From NCBI GenBank assembly GCA_033026295.1, contig CM065168.1, forward strand, positions 25,966,306 to 26,030,305: a DNA stretch of 64,000 nt, given 5' to 3'. The position numbers and the translations under genes are program-made. This DNA is from Channa striata. Taxonomy: Eukaryota > Chordata > Actinopteri > Anabantiformes > Channidae. Shown one piece after another: positions 32,058 through 43,956 of the stretch; position 1 is the stretch's first letter; each line of letters opens with the position of its first letter. The notes beneath the pieces are model-generated. The model was given only the letters and a program-made list of their open reading frames with translations. It had not been told where the DNA came from and made no database searches.

Positions 32058-33245
32058 ATAGTGCTTGAGACAGTGACTACTTGTAACTACCACCTCAAGG
32101 ACATCACAGAGCCACTTCTAGACCCCCTGCAGTTCACCTACAGAGCCAGCATGCTGTAACATGGCACTCCACTTTATCCTCCTACATCTGGACTCCCCAG
32201 GATCCTATTTCAGGATACTATTACAGGACTTCAGCTCTGCCTTCAACAAAATCATTCCAGCTCTGCTCAGAGACAGGAAATCCCAGCTAAAAATGCCTGA
32301 CACCATGTGCCGGTGGATTATCGACTTCCCGACAGACAGCGGTCCGTGAGGTAGGGGAACCATGTCTCTGACTCACCAACAGCTGCACATCAGTCTGTTA
32401 AACTCCTGAATTTTGCAGATGACACCACTCTTATTGGCCTCATCTCTGAGGTAGAGGAGTCAGGCGACAGGAGTCAGAGGACTACCTGGTGTCATGGTAC
32501 AGTACAAACAACCTGGAGCTCAATGCTCTTAAGAAAGTGGAGATGATGGTGGATTTCAGAAAGGACCCAGTCGCCCCGTCAACCTCTGCGTCACTTCTGT
32601 GACCTCTGTCGAGTCTTCTCGCTTCCTGGGCATCATCATCACCCAGGACCTCAAGTAGGAGCAGAACATCAGCTCCCTCACCAAGAAGGCTCAGCAGAGG
32701 CTGTACTTCTTGTGGCAGCCAAAGAAATTTCACCTTTCTGTAAAGATGCTGGTGAACTTCTACACTGCAATCATCAAATATATTCTTACATCCTCCATCA
32801 CTCTCTGGTTTGCTGCAGCCACGGTAAAGGACAAAGGCCAAGCTGCAGTGTGTCATCAACTGCTGAGAAGGTCATTGTTTGCAACCTCTCACGTCTTCAG
32901 GAGCTGCACAAACCCGGAGATGTGCAGCCAGGATTGCAGCCGACCCTTCTAATCCTGAATATAAACTCTTTCTGCCCCTCCTCTCTGGCAAGAGGCTCCA
33001 GTCCATTAAGACCAGCACCTCACGCCGCAGTCATCCTGCTGAACAGTGGGAAAATCCCTCTAAGATGACCCCCCCAACAGTCACTTTCCAAGTAGTACTA
33101 CCTCACATTTTATCTCACTTGTCTTATTTTTATTTTTATGTCTACCATACTATTTCTGTACATATTTCATATTGTGTAACACCTTTGCACCTTAACTTTT
33201 TTGTGTAGATTTTGTGTTTGCAACTGACACTAGGACAAATTCCAG
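32058..33245 (+). mobile_element. CR1/L2-group LINE: 3' part with RT relic
   Basis: The RT blocks are read in changing frames: PLLDPLQFTYRAS (32113 on), LDSPGS...DFSSAFNKIIPALL (32190-32280), LLKFADDTTLIGLISE (about 32402-32450, catalytic FADD present), NNLELNALKKVEMMVDFRK (32508-32570) and FLGIIITQDLK...SSLTKKAQQR (32620-32700). The thumb-side SILTSSITLWFAAAT region follows. Stops, frameshifts and a deletion after DSG make it inactive. The AT-rich 3' UTR fades out at about 33245. Confidence 0.7.
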
Positions 33246-33446
33246 AAAACAAAAAGTTTTCTGATTCAGATTCTACTTGGTCTTCATGGTTTGTTTTTGC
33301 CAATGATAAAATTCAACATGAAAATGTATGCACAAACTTTACATTAACAGATTAACAGAGAACAGTAAATCCATTAAAATGTATTTTTGACCTGTGATTA
33401 CCCCTTAATAACTTTATATGTAGTTGGAAGCAGAAGCTCACTGTAC

Positions 33447-33511
33447 CTCCACTCGTATCCTGCATTTCCATGTGCACCAGATCAGGATCCACATCCACAC
33501 TAGATACAGAC
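33447..33511 (-). CDS. sorcs2: sorcs2 exon: VPS10 propeller segment
   Basis: A 65-nt exon lying between a TTCCAG acceptor and a GTACAG donor. Its first base completes a split Trp codon, it then reads SVSSVDVDPDLVHMEMQDTSG, and its last base opens a Gly codon finished by the next exon. The DPDLVH core is a conserved SorCS propeller stretch. It was recognised by reading-frame continuity and family resemblance, because it is too short to stand out as an open frame. CR1-group and RTE-like LINEs lie on either side within the flanking introns. Confidence 0.8.
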
Positions 33512-33847
33512 CTGGAACACAAAAGATGACTCTATTATTTTCTGTGGCATTTCTGACGTTTGACAGAGCCTATACTCAAAAATGTTCATTTGGAACCACA
33601 TGATCCTAACATTTCAGTCTTGTCTCCTAAAAATTACATTTCAACACAGATTAAATGCAAACGGAAATTATTTTTGTATACATTGATTCGCTTGCCACAA
33701 TCTTTCTCTAATTTGACCCCCTAGTTGAACTTGGGACTGTAGCATGACTCTTTTTTTTGATACTCCCACCATGTTCCCCAACCACTGGGAACTCACTATA
33801 ATGACTATATATGACACTTTCTTCATCCAGAAAGTAAGTTGCATCAG

Positions 33848-33941
33848 AAAATAATTATCCACTGATTACGTTCAAAAAGCAACTACTGGAAATAGCACAG
33901 TCAAGACACATTAAATAGAAATTATACTGAGGAGGTCTCAT
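33848..33941 (+). repeat. Arm 1 of a 94-bp inverted duplication
   Basis: The reverse complement of this stretch occurs at 34885-34978 with no mismatch that I can see. It begins AAAATAATTATCCACTG and ends GAGGAGGTCTCAT. This arm is plain intron sequence lying upstream of the RTE-like element. Confidence 0.9.
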
Positions 33942-34120
33942 TTTCAGTTTACATTACATGCAGAAAATGATTGAATGAATTTAAATGACTTAACCCTGAC
34001 TATTCAGCTATAGTTAAGGTATACCTAAGGTACTATTAAATTACTATTAAATGTCAGTTAAGTAAATACTAAATTGTAGATGTTATAATATTTTATTTAA
34101 CATTGATTGTCATATGTTTG

Positions 34121-35935
34121 ACAATCTAGCCACAGGGGTTGCAAGCCAGTGACCTTGCCAAAAACTTGCCATAAACAACCATGCAAATCGTTTATAGGAA
34201 CTTCATACTGGATCGGTCGAGGCCCAGGTTAACGACTGCCACACTGCCACTGATACTGTTAACCTACAGGGTGCCGGTAAAAAATTGGACTTCTGTTGGT
34301 TGAAGAAGGAGAGGAGGCAGAAGAGTTCTTGGAAAGAGAGAAGAGGAAAGGCAGGAGCATAGATCTGAGAATAGGGACCCTTAATGTTGGCACAAGGATA
34401 CAAATTGTTCTTCCATGGTGTGGATAGGAAGAGAAATGGGTAGGAGTGACCCTGAAGGGGGTGTTTGTGAACAATGTTCTGGAGGTGAAAAGAGTCTCAG
34501 ACAGGGTGATGAGCCTAAAGCTAGAAATCGAAGGGGTAATGCTGAATGTAGTCAGTGGGTATGCTCCACAAGTTGGCTATGAGTAAGAAGAGAAGGAGAT
34601 TCTGGAGTGAGTTTGATGAGGTCATAGAGAGTATCCCCAGAGGAGAGAGACTAGCTGTTAGAGCAGACTTCAATGGGCATATTGGTGAGGGGAACAGAGG
34701 TGATGAGGAGGTGATGGGCAGGTTTGATGGAAAGGAATCCAGAAGGACAGATGGTGGTGGACTTTGTTAAGAGGATGGAAATGGCTGTAGTCAACACTTA
34801 CTTCCAGAAGAGAGAGGAACACATTTAACTGACATTTAATAGTAATATAATAGATAACCTTAATAGTAAATAAATAATAAATAAATGAGACCTCCTCAGT
34901 ATAATTTCTATTTAATGTGTCTTGACTGTGCTATTTCCAGTAGTTGCTTTTTGAACGTAATCAGTGGATAATTATTTTACAAGAGTTATCTTAGGTAGTC
35001 GTAGTACACAAGTGGACAACATTCTATGTAGATGAGGTCATTTCAGTTGGATGTTGTGGAGCAGGAAATAGCAGAGATTAGAAAGGATGAGGTGAGGAAG
35101 GCTCTGAAAAGGATGAAGAGTGGAAAGGCTGTCGGTCCTGATGTTGTACCTGTAGAGGTGTGGAAGTGTCTAGGAGAGACAGCAGTTTTTAAGCAGTATG
35201 GTTAACAGTATTCTAGAGAGTGAGACGATGCCTGAGGAATGGAGGAGATACGTTCTGGTGCCGATCTTTAAGGGTGACACCTATGAGGTTGTCGGGAGTG
35301 GCAGAGAAGTACGTCAGAGTAGTCCAGGACATGTATGAGAGGAGTATGACGGTGGTGATCTGTAGGTCAGACAGAGGAGTTCAAGGTGGAGGTGGGACTA
35401 TACCAAGGATCGGCTTTGTGTCCCTTCTTGTTTGCTATGCTGATGGACAGGTTGACAGACAAGGTCAGACAGAAATCTCTCTGGACAATGATGTTTGCAA
35501 ATGAAATTGTGAAGAGTGAGGTTACAGGGGGCTGAGGTGAAGAAGGTCCAGGAGTTTTAAGACTTGGGGTCAACAGTTCAGTGTGATGGGGAGTGTGGAA
35601 AATAGGTGAAGAGGCGAGTGCAGGTGGGTTGGAGTGGGTGGAGGAAAGTGTCAGGAGTGTTGTGTGACCGAAGAGTGTCAGCAAGACTCAAAGGAAAGGT
35701 GTACAAGACAGTGGTGTGACCAGCTCTGCTCTATGGGTAAGAGACAGTAGCAGTAAGAAAGAGACAAGAGGCAGAGATGTTGAGGTTCTCCTTCAACATC
35801 TCCTTCAGGAGTGACAAGGTTGGACAAAATAAGTAACAAGCACATCAGAGGAATAGCGCACGTTTCCTGCATTAGCAACAAAGTCAGAGAGACCATGTAT
35901 ACGATACAGGATCCGCCAGTGGTGCAGGATGATGT
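34121..35935 (+). mobile_element. Degenerate RTE-like LINE copy
   Basis: It starts ACAATCTAGCCACAGGGG, as does the copy at 50303. Endonuclease and RT pieces are heavily broken: RFWSEFDEVIESIPRGERL then DFNGHIGEGNRG (34555-34770), DEVRKALKRMKSGKAVGPD (about 35085-35145), GVAEKYVRVVQDMYERSMTV (35300-35365), and RLKGKVYKTVV (35680 on). An inverted copy of its own 5' flank lies in the middle (34815-34978). The catalytic FADD block reads FANE. No tail was found. Confidence 0.75.
34885..34978 (-). repeat. Arm 2 of a 94-bp inverted duplication inside the RTE-like copy
   Basis: Reverse complement of 33848-33941. Just outside it, 34822-34860 also resembles the reverse complement of 34020-34063 less perfectly (TTAACTGACATTTAATAGTA shared), so the duplicated flank was longer and has since partly decayed or been deleted. 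Confidence 0.9.
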
Positions 35936-38900
35936 CTGACATAGTTAAAGCTACAATATGTAACCAACACAAGATGTGCCACGGTATTCAATATGGATAC
36001 AATTTGTAGTTTTTTTGCTGGGAAAAACTTTGGTTGTCTCATCATGTTTGAAATATGCACATTCATATAATTTTGTAATGAATATGCAACTGTTGCATTC
36101 CATTAGCATAATTATAATTAGCCAATACTAATTTTAATACCACACTAGCCTTATTTTAAAAAAATCACTTAAAACTAGTGGTGTAAGAAGTACGCAGGTG
36201 TTTACTTAACTGAAAATAGCAATATCACAATGTAGAAATACTCTGTTACAGGTAAAACTCCAGCATTCAAAATGTTAACTCATAAAATGTTTGTACCAAA
36301 ACAATTTTTTAATGCAATTCATAATTGATTATAATAAAACTGGGTTGTAATTATTGATTAATTAATAATTGCATTGATTTCATGTTGGCTTTGTTAATGA
36401 TGGGGAGCCTTTTAATGACTGATAAACTTTTTAAATGCAATAATGAATTGCATGAATTAAAACACATCTTGCAGGTTAATGTTTATGTAGCATTTTTTGT
36501 ATTAATCTTATTCTGAAATGTAACCACTAACTGAAGTCACTGAATGAAAATATGCTAACTGCCTCTAAATTATAGCGAATATGAATACAATAAATTCTAC
36601 AAGACTCTGAAACGTTAGTAAACGATTCTTCTACAAAACCTTCCCATTTGAACCCAATCCCTTCTCTGTGCCCCAAGAATAGAAGGTGTCATGTTAGAAG
36701 AAACTATTCCCACCAGAAGAAATCTGTAAGGATATGATAGGATAATGGTGATCACAATGCTTTACTGAACTGTACCCCGGCATCACAGTGCCACCACATC
36801 CCCTCAGTGTAGGGTCAAACATTCTGGGCTAAGGTCTATACCAAACATGCATTTGCCCATTTGTCAAGGGTGCATCATGGCTACTTCACCCTGCATGGTT
36901 GAAGTAATTATCTGTAAAACTGCAAGAGGCCAGCAATTGGGTAATGAGAAATAATTTAAGAGAGAACCGAAACTCATCAAGCACCTTATGACCCTGCGGA
37001 TTTATATACTTTTTCTGCAAAAGTCTCCTTGATCAAGACTTTGAACCTCAGCCTCATCATTCAGGGCAGGTTACTCGGGATAAAAGTTTCAACTGCATGC
37101 TTGAAATGCAAATGCATAAGATTGAAGGTGAAAGCACACCCTGCACTGGCGACACATCATTTATTCATTCTGCCAACGTTTTGGTTCAAGTTGAAGGCTC
37201 ATCACATTGTGTGGGTGTGTGGGATTTCCTTTTCTTTCCAGGGAAGTGTAAGTAGACATTCTGAGAGGGCTAAAAGGGAGACAGGGGAAATAAAATGACC
37301 CATATACACAACTGATCAACAGACCAGTTATGGGAGGTTGGAAAAATTGAGAAAAGGTAAGTGTTTAAAGGGAAAAGAGAGGGAGAAAGTGAAACGTGCT
37401 GCAAAAACATCCTCCCTGGGTTGAAATTTGGTAATATCTAAGCTCAGGTTTCTCTGCCATTTAATCCCTCTTTTATCCAAGCGCCCTTCACAGTATTTAA
37501 TTTTTATCTTACGTTCTCAAATGTTTGCTTTTGTTGTCAGTGGGCATCCTATTTGATGCCAGTTTAAGTTCAAAGGCTGCTGCTTATTTTCATTTAAGAT
37601 GATAAACTTTAAAGAGCACTGTCACAAAAACAAGGTCCAGCAGAACACATATTCAGACCACCCCAACAGCACTTTGGTTTTTAATGTGATGTTCTCTAGA
37701 AGATTTATATAAGCTGGTCTCCAGATTCCTGCCCTTGTGTTGCTTTTATGACTATTAGGCCACAGGCAAAGCTAAAGTCAGAGCTAAAAACCAGTTAAGT
37801 CTACGCTTCCCTGTCCTCTTTGACCACACAGGTACAGTTTATGCAAATGCAAGGGCATGTCCACACTTTTTTACATAAGAAGCTGTTCAATGCCTTGACT
37901 CAAAGCAAACCAAAATACCTTTGTTTATGCCTTTGCTGCAGGGAATGTGACCTGACCCAAATTCATCAATGGAAAGTTGTGGTTCAGTTTCAAAGTAGTA
38001 GGGACACTCATGTAAATGTTAAAATAATCTAGTTCTGATACAGCTTTAGCCAGAACATTCCAAAAACTCAAGCTTAGAATATAATGAAATTCAGATGTGC
38101 AAAGTCAATTTTTTGCAAAACTTAAAGTAATGGTTGGTCATTTGAGAAAAAAAGACTATACACTAAGTCAATAAGAGTAATAAGATGAAATCAGACCTAT
38201 AAAGCTGTGGACTGTAAAACCGAGAGAATAGGTCAGAACCTAAACAATAGGATAAAATCCAGTGGTGATCATTCTCTTTGGGTTACACACTACTTTCCAC
38301 AAAGTCATTTAATCCATTATTCCAAATGATAAACTGCTCTTCATCATTTACTCAGTAGAACTAGAGAACTTTTTGTTTTTATTGCCTACATTCATCATAT
38401 TGAAATCTGACACTTTCAAAACCCACAGTGCAACATTTTCAAACTTGTACTCTTCAGGCCAAACACTCAAGTGAGGTCATTTATCAGATGCCACAAAGCT
38501 GCAGTATCTCTGGAAGCATAGATAGCTTTAAACAACTTTTACACATACACACACACAGAAGAATTCCATGTAACTTTTAGACAAACTTCTTTAAACAAAA
38601 AGAAAGGTGAATCTGAAAAGTTGTGTATTTAGGGGGATTAGAATGGGTTTGACACTTCTATGTAAAGTTTCTCCAAGCGTTGTCACAATGAGGTGTCCGG
38701 TAGTACTTGCACAGTAATATAGGCCCAGCTCACTCCAAAAGTGTCAAAAAGTATAGCTCCTTCCAGTCCTACATGCTAAAGCACGTTTGCATGGGTGGTG
38801 ATTGCACAGAGCAGTTTTTGCTGTCTTAAGCAATGACATAGTATATAAAATTAAAAAGTCTTGAACGGGTATTGGACAGGGTGGTGAATATTACAACAAT

Positions 38901-39256
38901 TTATACTTTCAAACTGGGGTTCAAGTGGGATGTGTGATGTGCACTTTAATGATAATTGTTACACAACATGAATAATGGACTAAATGAAGTGATAGCAGTA
39001 TATAACAAAAAATAACATGAAGCTGAGAGTGAGGAGTGAAAAAGATAGCTCTTGCGCAATGAGGATTGCTTAAGATCACCATAGGCATTTTGTTGTTTCA
39101 TGGCCCAGGTGAATTTAATAGATAGTGAGTCCAGGGGTCACAAGGCCTCCATGTAAGGTACAATAAAATAATTTCATTCCTTCACAAATTGCATGTACAA
39201 AAAACTTAAAAGAGAAAAAGAAAGACTTCATGTACATGGTTTACTCATTCACGTTT
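35936..39256. other. sorcs2 intron, mostly unique sequence
   Basis: AT-rich, with no element ends, repeats or coding motifs that I can support over 3.3 kb. A conserved regulatory element could be present but is not visible without comparison. Confidence 0.5.
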
Positions 39257-39647
39257 TGTCAGGGTGGTTTTTTTGGAGGACCTTTTTGTTAGTCTAGGTT
39301 TTTTTCATTTCCTGTCTTGGTGTTTTATTTTGTAGTACTGCTTTTCCTTCCTGTGAGTTTCTTTTGGTTGCTTTCACCTGTCTTTCCCATTTATTTAAAC
39401 CCTGTTCCCCCTTCAGTGGTTGTTGGTTCGTCTTTCTTTCACACTCTTGTTCACTCTCTCTTTTTTTGAATTTTTTTTTTATTTATTTTCCATATAGTTT
39501 TTTCTAGTTTGTTTATGGTTTGTTTGTATGTTTATTGTACTCCCTTTTGGGGAGAGCTTTAGTTTTGTTATTTAAATAAATTATTTTCACACCCCGCTGT
39601 CATCACCACCCTGGGTCCTTATTCCATACATTACCACCAATCTGACA
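39257..39647 (+). mobile_element. Possible solo LTR (391 bp)
   Basis: It begins TGTCAGGGTGGT and ends ACCACCAATCTGACA, so the termini are inverted repeats starting TG and ending CA. Inside are CATTTATTTAAACCCTG (TATA-like) and AATAAA followed by GTCATCACCACCCTGGGTCC, a layout common in fish LTRs. I cannot find a target-site duplication (flanks CGTTT and AAGAG), so an alternative such as a small DNA element is open. Confidence 0.45.
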
Positions 39648-39697
39648 AAGAGTTTAAGTTCTTCATCTAAGGGCAATGAGAACGAAGTTAAACTGAC

Positions 39698-39771
39698 CAG
39701 AAGACTTTGTCCTTTGTCACCCTCTCTTGAAGCAAAGTCCACTTGCGGCCCAGGTCAGTTGAAGCGAAGAG
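39698..39771 (-). CDS. sorcs2: sorcs2 exon: VPS10 propeller Asp-box
   Basis: A 74-nt exon in phase with the preceding exon. It follows the acceptor GTTATCCAG and encodes LFASTDLGRKW..., where STDLGRKW is a second canonical Asp-box (S-x-D-x-G-x-x-W). It ends within a Trp codon (TG) before the donor GTCAGT, a slightly weak but acceptable 5' splice site. The Trp is completed by the G that opens the next exon at 33511, which supports the pairing. The intron upstream is about 2.7 kb and the one downstream about 6.2 kb. Confidence 0.85.
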
Positions 39772-41310
39772 CTGGATAACACGAAGAGGAAGAACCACAA
39801 TTAGAAACCAGAAGAGAAAAAAACACACTCAAAGAGTGTAGCATTAAATTGTAAAGCCTAACCCGAATCCTATTACCAACTGTGTCCTTTACAATGAGTC
39901 TGTTTGGGGAAAAAATAAGTTCACCCAATCAAGCCAATGAATTTCATGGTTCACCAAATTAAGACTGAGCTCAATTAATTATTATTCATAGCAGGTTTGG
40001 TATGTTTGTGTCTGTGTGTGTGTGAGTAATACCTAATATTTTAGGAGCAGTGAGTATGTGTGTCTTGTCTGAGCTTATATGGTATAGATCAAACTTATAA
40101 TGAAAGTCTATTGATTCACACACACAGGGTATCCTTGATGTCTGAAAACCATGCAAAAACCCAAACACACTTTCAAAAACTTGCGAAACATGTTATTAAT
40201 GGCAAAAATGTAGCTGTTGAGGCATTGCATCCTGTCTACATTCAGTTCATACCAACAATTCTCACGCTCACCAGAAAACACAAGTCACAAATGAACAAGC
40301 ACTTTTTTGCTGTAAGAAAAACTCTAAGGCAGACCTTGGTAGAAGGCTGTCTCCACCCTGACAAGGTTTCTTTTTTCTGTTTGAATGAACTCTTCGCTTG
40401 CCTCTGGTGCTAATGAGTAGATGTTAAATGATAGAGAAGGAAAAAGCTGTCCCATAAAAAATCTTATCTTATCTTATGTGTGCTGTCGGTGAATAAACGT
40501 TAATCAACTTGAACTATACCTAGAAATAAATTACTGAGTAGACCAATTAAAGTGTTGTTCTTTCTCTATGCTGACGACTATCTATTATATGTTAAAAATA
40601 AGATACAACTGTTCTGAAAAAAAAAAACTGAAAACCCTGCCATGGTTAGACAAGACAGATCCCGACGTAGATCAGTTGATTAGCAAATTTACTGTGCTAC
40701 ATGTGTGATCATCATAAACAACTGAGACAACATTCCTAAAAACAAATTTTTTCTTTGGTTTCACATCATTTGTTAGCCGCTAAGAACAGCACCCCTGACA
40801 ATTTAGATGATTTCTAACAAGCATTTTTTTGACAAGTGCAGCCAGGATGTACTGTATCTTATCTTTTTTTGACTTATGGTCTATGTGTATTGCCTGACAA
40901 CAGGTTATGATGTAAATGTGTCTGCACATCCTCTAAGATATGAATAGCTTCACCAAAAAGCAAACCTTTCCTACTAAAGTACTTTTATTTGAAGGATCTT
41001 TAGAGGCATGAGAAGATGGAGGATAAATCAAAGCAAGCAACCATGAAGCATTTTATGTACATTTTGTGTCTCTTAAAACTAAAAATATTAAGATTTGGCC
41101 CTCAGAGGGTCGTTGGTCCCTGGTTTGGAAATCAGTATTATAAACCTATGAAATGGGGAATAATGTCTGAAGTTCAGGAGTATCAGATTATCAGATCAGA
41201 GTGTGTGGCCCTTCCTGGGTTTTTTCTTGTTTTGTTTAGTTTTTTGTTTAATATTTGATGATGTCCAGACCTTTTTAACTTTTTCAAGTTGTACTACTAC
41301 CTCACATTGT
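39772..41310. other. sorcs2 intron, unique sequence
   Basis: AT-rich non-coding sequence. TCTTATCTTATCTTATG near 40462 is a short repeat resembling a LINE tail, but no body is attached. Confidence 0.45.
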
Positions 41311-41463
41311 AAATGGTCTGCACTGATATAGTGCTTTTCTACCTGTTGGTACTCAAAGCGCTTTACGCTGCTTCCTTTCTACGCATTCACACTCACAATC
41401 ACAATCACACACATATTCATACACCGGTAGGGGAGCTGCTATTCAGCTGTGCCACAGTTGCCT
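41311..41463 (-). mobile_element. Internally deleted tRNA-derived SINE
   Basis: The complement of the SINE 3' part (AAATGGTCTGCACTGATATAG, TACCTGTTGGTACTCAAAGC, ACACCGGTAGGGGAGCTGC), followed by CTGTGCCACAGTTGCC from the A-box end. The middle, including the B box, is missing. Confidence 0.75.
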
Positions 41464-42477
41464 AAATTGTACATTACCCTTATCTTATGTTTCATTCGTT
41501 CTGTAGATTTACTTAACCCCTAAAGTGTACTTAACTGTCCCTGGCAATAGCAGATTTCTGATTCCTGTGTCCAGGTAGCATAGCACATGATGTTATTTGG
41601 TAAACAATTGTACTTTAATACTAAACATGCATATTTAAAAGATGGTTTAATATAGTAAGTGCTACATTGCTGTTTTTGATATGAGGCAGCTTTAATGTAG
41701 TAATTTACTTCTCTAGCTTCTCCAAAATAAGATTCATTAAAAAATAAAACATTGTCAAACTGCTTGGCAGCTTAATACTTTCTAATTTGCAGTATGTTGA
41801 CAGAATTCCAATATGTTACACTTTAGTTCATAGTTTTTTGCTAATCTAATCAAAAAAAATTGTTTTGGGGAAGATTAAGGCAAACAGCAAAACCATTAGT
41901 CAAAGAATAATTTCTTGGTTCAGTTTTGACAGTGTGTAATTGTACTAGTTGTGGCTGCATCCAGGCTTGTGTTGAGGTATTATTAATGATAATTTGGGTG
42001 AGCTGCTATAAATAAAATGGTGAAAGTCAGTCTGCCTAAACTGCTGGTGCTATGCACAATCTTTTTGACCCTCTGGCTGCTTGTGTTTCACGCTATAAAA
42101 GACTAACACTGACCAAAATTGATATTAGTGGAATTGAGGTACAAAAAGTTGCATTTAAATCCAGATTTTCTTTTCTTTTCAGTCAATTTAAGAAAAAGTA
42201 ATGTAATTTGGGTCATATTTTCAATACAAATTTTTGGATACAAGCTTTCTTGTCTGTATTCTAGTCACAAAAGAAAATTTACCCTCCATTTATTGCTGTG
42301 CAGTAAATCACACATCATGTTTTCTCAGAGGTTCTGCTGCCGCCTGTGAAAATTGAAATTTAATGCTTTGCTTCACTGACAGCAGAGATGTTGTACTGGT
42401 GTAACATCACTGCTGACTACTTGTTTTGTCTTTCATTTACAGAATCAAGTATTTATTTCAATGTGCCTGCAGCTCAC

Positions 42478-42642
42478 CCTGCCCTCTTTGCAGTAGGCCA
42501 GCAGCTTGTCTTCTTCCTTGGGGTGAAAGATGAGTGTGTCTGGGATGAAGGCAATGGACTGTCGCTGGAAGGAGGAGCCCTCATCTGTGCTGATAAACAG
42601 CATCTGATCCCGCTCATTCATGGATGACCCCACAAGCACCAC
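42478..42642 (-). CDS. sorcs2: sorcs2 exon: VPS10 propeller segment with Asp-box
   Basis: This 165-nt exon encodes 55 residues of the extracellular/luminal VPS10 domain of a SorCS sorting receptor. It starts after a pyrimidine-rich CTCTCTCTCACAG acceptor and ends AGG before GTGAGC, phase 0 on both sides. Residues 18-25 (STDEGSSF) form an Asp-box, the loop motif found in blades of the VPS10 ten-bladed propeller. The IFHPKEEDKLLAY stretch is typical of SorCS proteins. It is the most upstream exon I could identify, so earlier exons (signal peptide, pro-region, first blades) must lie further right or beyond the window. SorCS1 or SorCS3 is possible, but the downstream exons favour SorCS2. Confidence 0.85.
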
Positions 42643-43696
42643 CTGTGAGAGAGACAGGCAGAGGAAGAGGGAGGGAAGAAGAAGATGCGGGTTACAGGTG
42701 AAATGGTCAGGGAGGTCCTGAGATGTATTTATTGCCCAGTCAGCAGTCTGTGGAAGACATGCTGTCATCCTCATATCAATACATATATATTGAGTCCCCT
42801 GCTTACACTGGAAAATAGATGAATATAATTGCATGAATAACCAGGCATATGCATTGATTCAGGCCATGACAACTTTCTATCAACCTTACATGTTCTTAAA
42901 CTATGGTGACGCTGTATCAATGGCCTATTCAGACTTTTATAGCTCAATAAATTGGAGACATTAAACATGAGCCACACCTTGACCTGCCAACCCACCAATC
43001 ACAATTATGTCCTGGACACTCAGGTAAAAGTACTGTATGGCTCCAGGTGGGTTGGCTCAATAGGAACTAATGAGGGAATCCCATTCATTATGATTCCCTG
43101 AGAGGTGGGAAGCAGTCCAATGAGGCTTTTTAAGGTGTTGCTGTTTATTATCATCATTATGATGTTCACAGCTACTCTGTACACAAAGTATTTAGGAAAG
43201 TACACTCCCTTTTTAACTGTTTCTTTAGTCAACCAAATAATGAAAATCCCTCGCTGACAGCTGTGTTCTTTCTAAACAACTGTTTAATTCTGTTGCCAAA
43301 GTTAAAGATAAATAGATGCAAAGCAGTAAAAGGACATAAAGTGTGTAAAAAAAAAAGAAAGTACAGCTTGTAGTGATTATTTGTAACATTAATTATATGT
43401 GTTATGCTTGCACACAAATACAGTAATTATACAGGATGGACATTATCAAAGAGGGACAAATAAAAACAGTTTTTAGAACCACAGATGTTCAGTTATGTCA
43501 GAAGTGGAAGAAGTTAGCTATTGTTTTTTTTTTTTCTAGGGCGAAACAGCCAATGGTTTGGGGAATTCACTCCTTAACTATTCAGAAAAGACAGGCTCTA
43601 TCTTTGCATGCTTATGAATGAACTCAGAGTTGATTCATTGCTCCACTAAAATGGAAGAAATGGGGACTGTTTCACAGTGTTTTACTAGGTACAGTA

Positions 43697-43956
43697 CAGT
43701 GATTTTCAATCCTGGTCCTTATGGCCCGCTGCCCTGCTTGTTTTCCAACTATCCCTACCTTACCCACTGCTGATTACCTAGATCAATTGTTTTTGATCAA
43801 TCAGAAGTTAGAAGATACTTGCTTAGATGGGGATGGAGAGGGGAGAAGATGGAGCTTCTGATTAACTGAACACCATGAACCAGGTGGGTAGGGGACAGGG
43901 ATAGTTGGAAAACAAGCAGAGCAGGGGTCCTTGAGTACCAGGATTGAGAACCACTG
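43697..43956. mobile_element. Probable hAT-type MITE (260 bp)
   Basis: The left end CAGTGATTTTCAATCCTGGTC and right end TACCAGGATTGAGAACCACTG are inverted repeats with CAGTG termini. Internal halves are also largely complementary (GCTTGTTTTCCAACTATCCC near 43737; GGGATAGTTGGAAAACAAGC near 43900), so the whole unit could fold into a long hairpin. The flanking octamers GTACAGTA and AGTTAATG do not match, so a target duplication is not confirmed. Confidence 0.7.

Noticed and set aside
37029..37298. Plus-strand 89-codon open stretch
   Set aside because: No family resemblance, no start context, and located in a sorcs2 intron.
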